Assembly (NCBI GenBank): GCA_947396885.1
Contig: OX377202.1
Location: forward strand, 20,832,001-20,896,000
DNA from: Heligmosomoides polygyrus polygyrus
Lineage: Eukaryota > Nematoda > Chromadorea > Rhabditida > Heligmosomidae
DNA length: 64,000 nt
Direction of reading: 5' to 3'
Part shown: positions 63,571 to 64,000 of the stretch, in pieces
How positions within the stretch are numbered: the stretch's first letter is position 1
How the letters are laid out: the number at the start of each line of letters is the position of its first letter
Program-made: the position numbers and the translations under genes
Notes under the pieces: model-generated
What the model was told of the DNA's origin: nothing
Seen by the model: only the letters and a program-made list of their open reading frames with translations
Databases searched by the model: none

Positions 63571-64000
63571 AGGAATTAGGTTGGGAAGTTTAATCCCCCC
63601 CCACCTTTTGGTACCTTTAAGAGATGGCTCCTTCTGATTTTGATTTGTTTTGAACGCTGAAGCAGCATCTCCAGAATAGAGTGGTCGAGGGCTGACACCA
63701 AGCTGAGGTGGGGGTAATTTTTCCTACACAATTTTTCCTTCATGGCCTCGATTCATAGCCTCCGTCGCTCAGTGTGTGCTAAACCTCCATATTCGCTGAT
63801 AAACGACCACTTTAGATCCAGTCCTCATGAGATAAATGAGGACGTTTGAAGAATGAACTCGGTAAGGCTTGTCGCAGGAATGCTGCCCTGTTTAACTGCA
63901 AAGCAGATGAGCGCGCCCAGCGAATGGGTAACGCACCGTCTCCCTGACTACCGTTGAAGAATGGCCATGCACGAACCAAACGATTTAATGGAACATTTCG
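63570..64000. other. Unassigned window end
   Basis: No repeat, RNA gene or coding feature recognised. Confidence 0.4.

Overview
The window looks like a gene-poor, repeat-dense stretch of a nematode nuclear genome, most likely a strongylid (hookworm-like) worm. The grounds are: both recognisable host genes use short TTTCAG/TTGCAG-type 3' splice sites; an acceptor that could take a spliced leader lies 5-15 nt before each start codon; the protein family matches the paired nematode TRIC-1B channels; and the mobile elements are RTE-type and CR1-like non-LTR retrotransposons, mariner elements, MITEs, tRNA-derived SINEs and many foldback elements. There are no bacterial features.

Host genes. Two complete seven-exon genes on the minus strand encode trimeric intracellular cation (TRIC/TMEM38) channels. 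Copy B lies at 34312-45194 (298 residues) and copy A at 884-17112 (292 residues). Exon lengths 1 to 6 are identical (108, 177, 120, 114, 144 and 128 coding nt) with identical splice phases. By hand count about 168 of 263 aligned residues match. Only the last exon, a charged tail ending in a KKXX dilysine signal, differs in length and sequence. About 0.9 kb of coding sequence is spread over 16.2 kb (A) and 10.9 kb (B); most of the extra length is mobile DNA in introns. On the plus strand, 51844-52146 may be the last exon of a third, unrecognised gene.

Layout. 1-883: 3' end of TRIC-A and downstream DNA with a long hairpin. 884-17112: TRIC-A, with minisatellites and foldbacks in intron 6, a mariner/RTE/foldback nest in intron 5, and MITE and tRNA-like inverted repeats in introns 1-2. 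17113-33700: intergenic, with two mariners (one keeping both termini), several foldback-family-1 copies, SINEs, a CR1-like fragment and an RTE 3' fragment. 34312-45194: TRIC-B, with two foldback-family-2 elements, SINEs and MITEs in introns. 45210-51800: upstream region with SINE pairs and one foldback. 51844-64000: possible plus-strand exon, RTE fragments, a nearly full-length RTE element (56836-60272) bounded by a 14-bp target duplication, more foldbacks and MITEs.

Most informative observations. (1) Tandem TRIC paralogues with fully conserved gene structure. (2) A three-level nest at 6075-10510: a foldback interrupted by a mariner, itself interrupted by an RTE copy whose 5' half is inverted, with an 11-bp target duplication and an A-rich tail, which is the signature of twin priming. 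(3) Two 143-bp MITEs with TTA/TAA duplications, one in each TRIC gene. (4) Several unrelated foldback families that carry tRNA-like (A-box/B-box) sequence inside their inverted arms.
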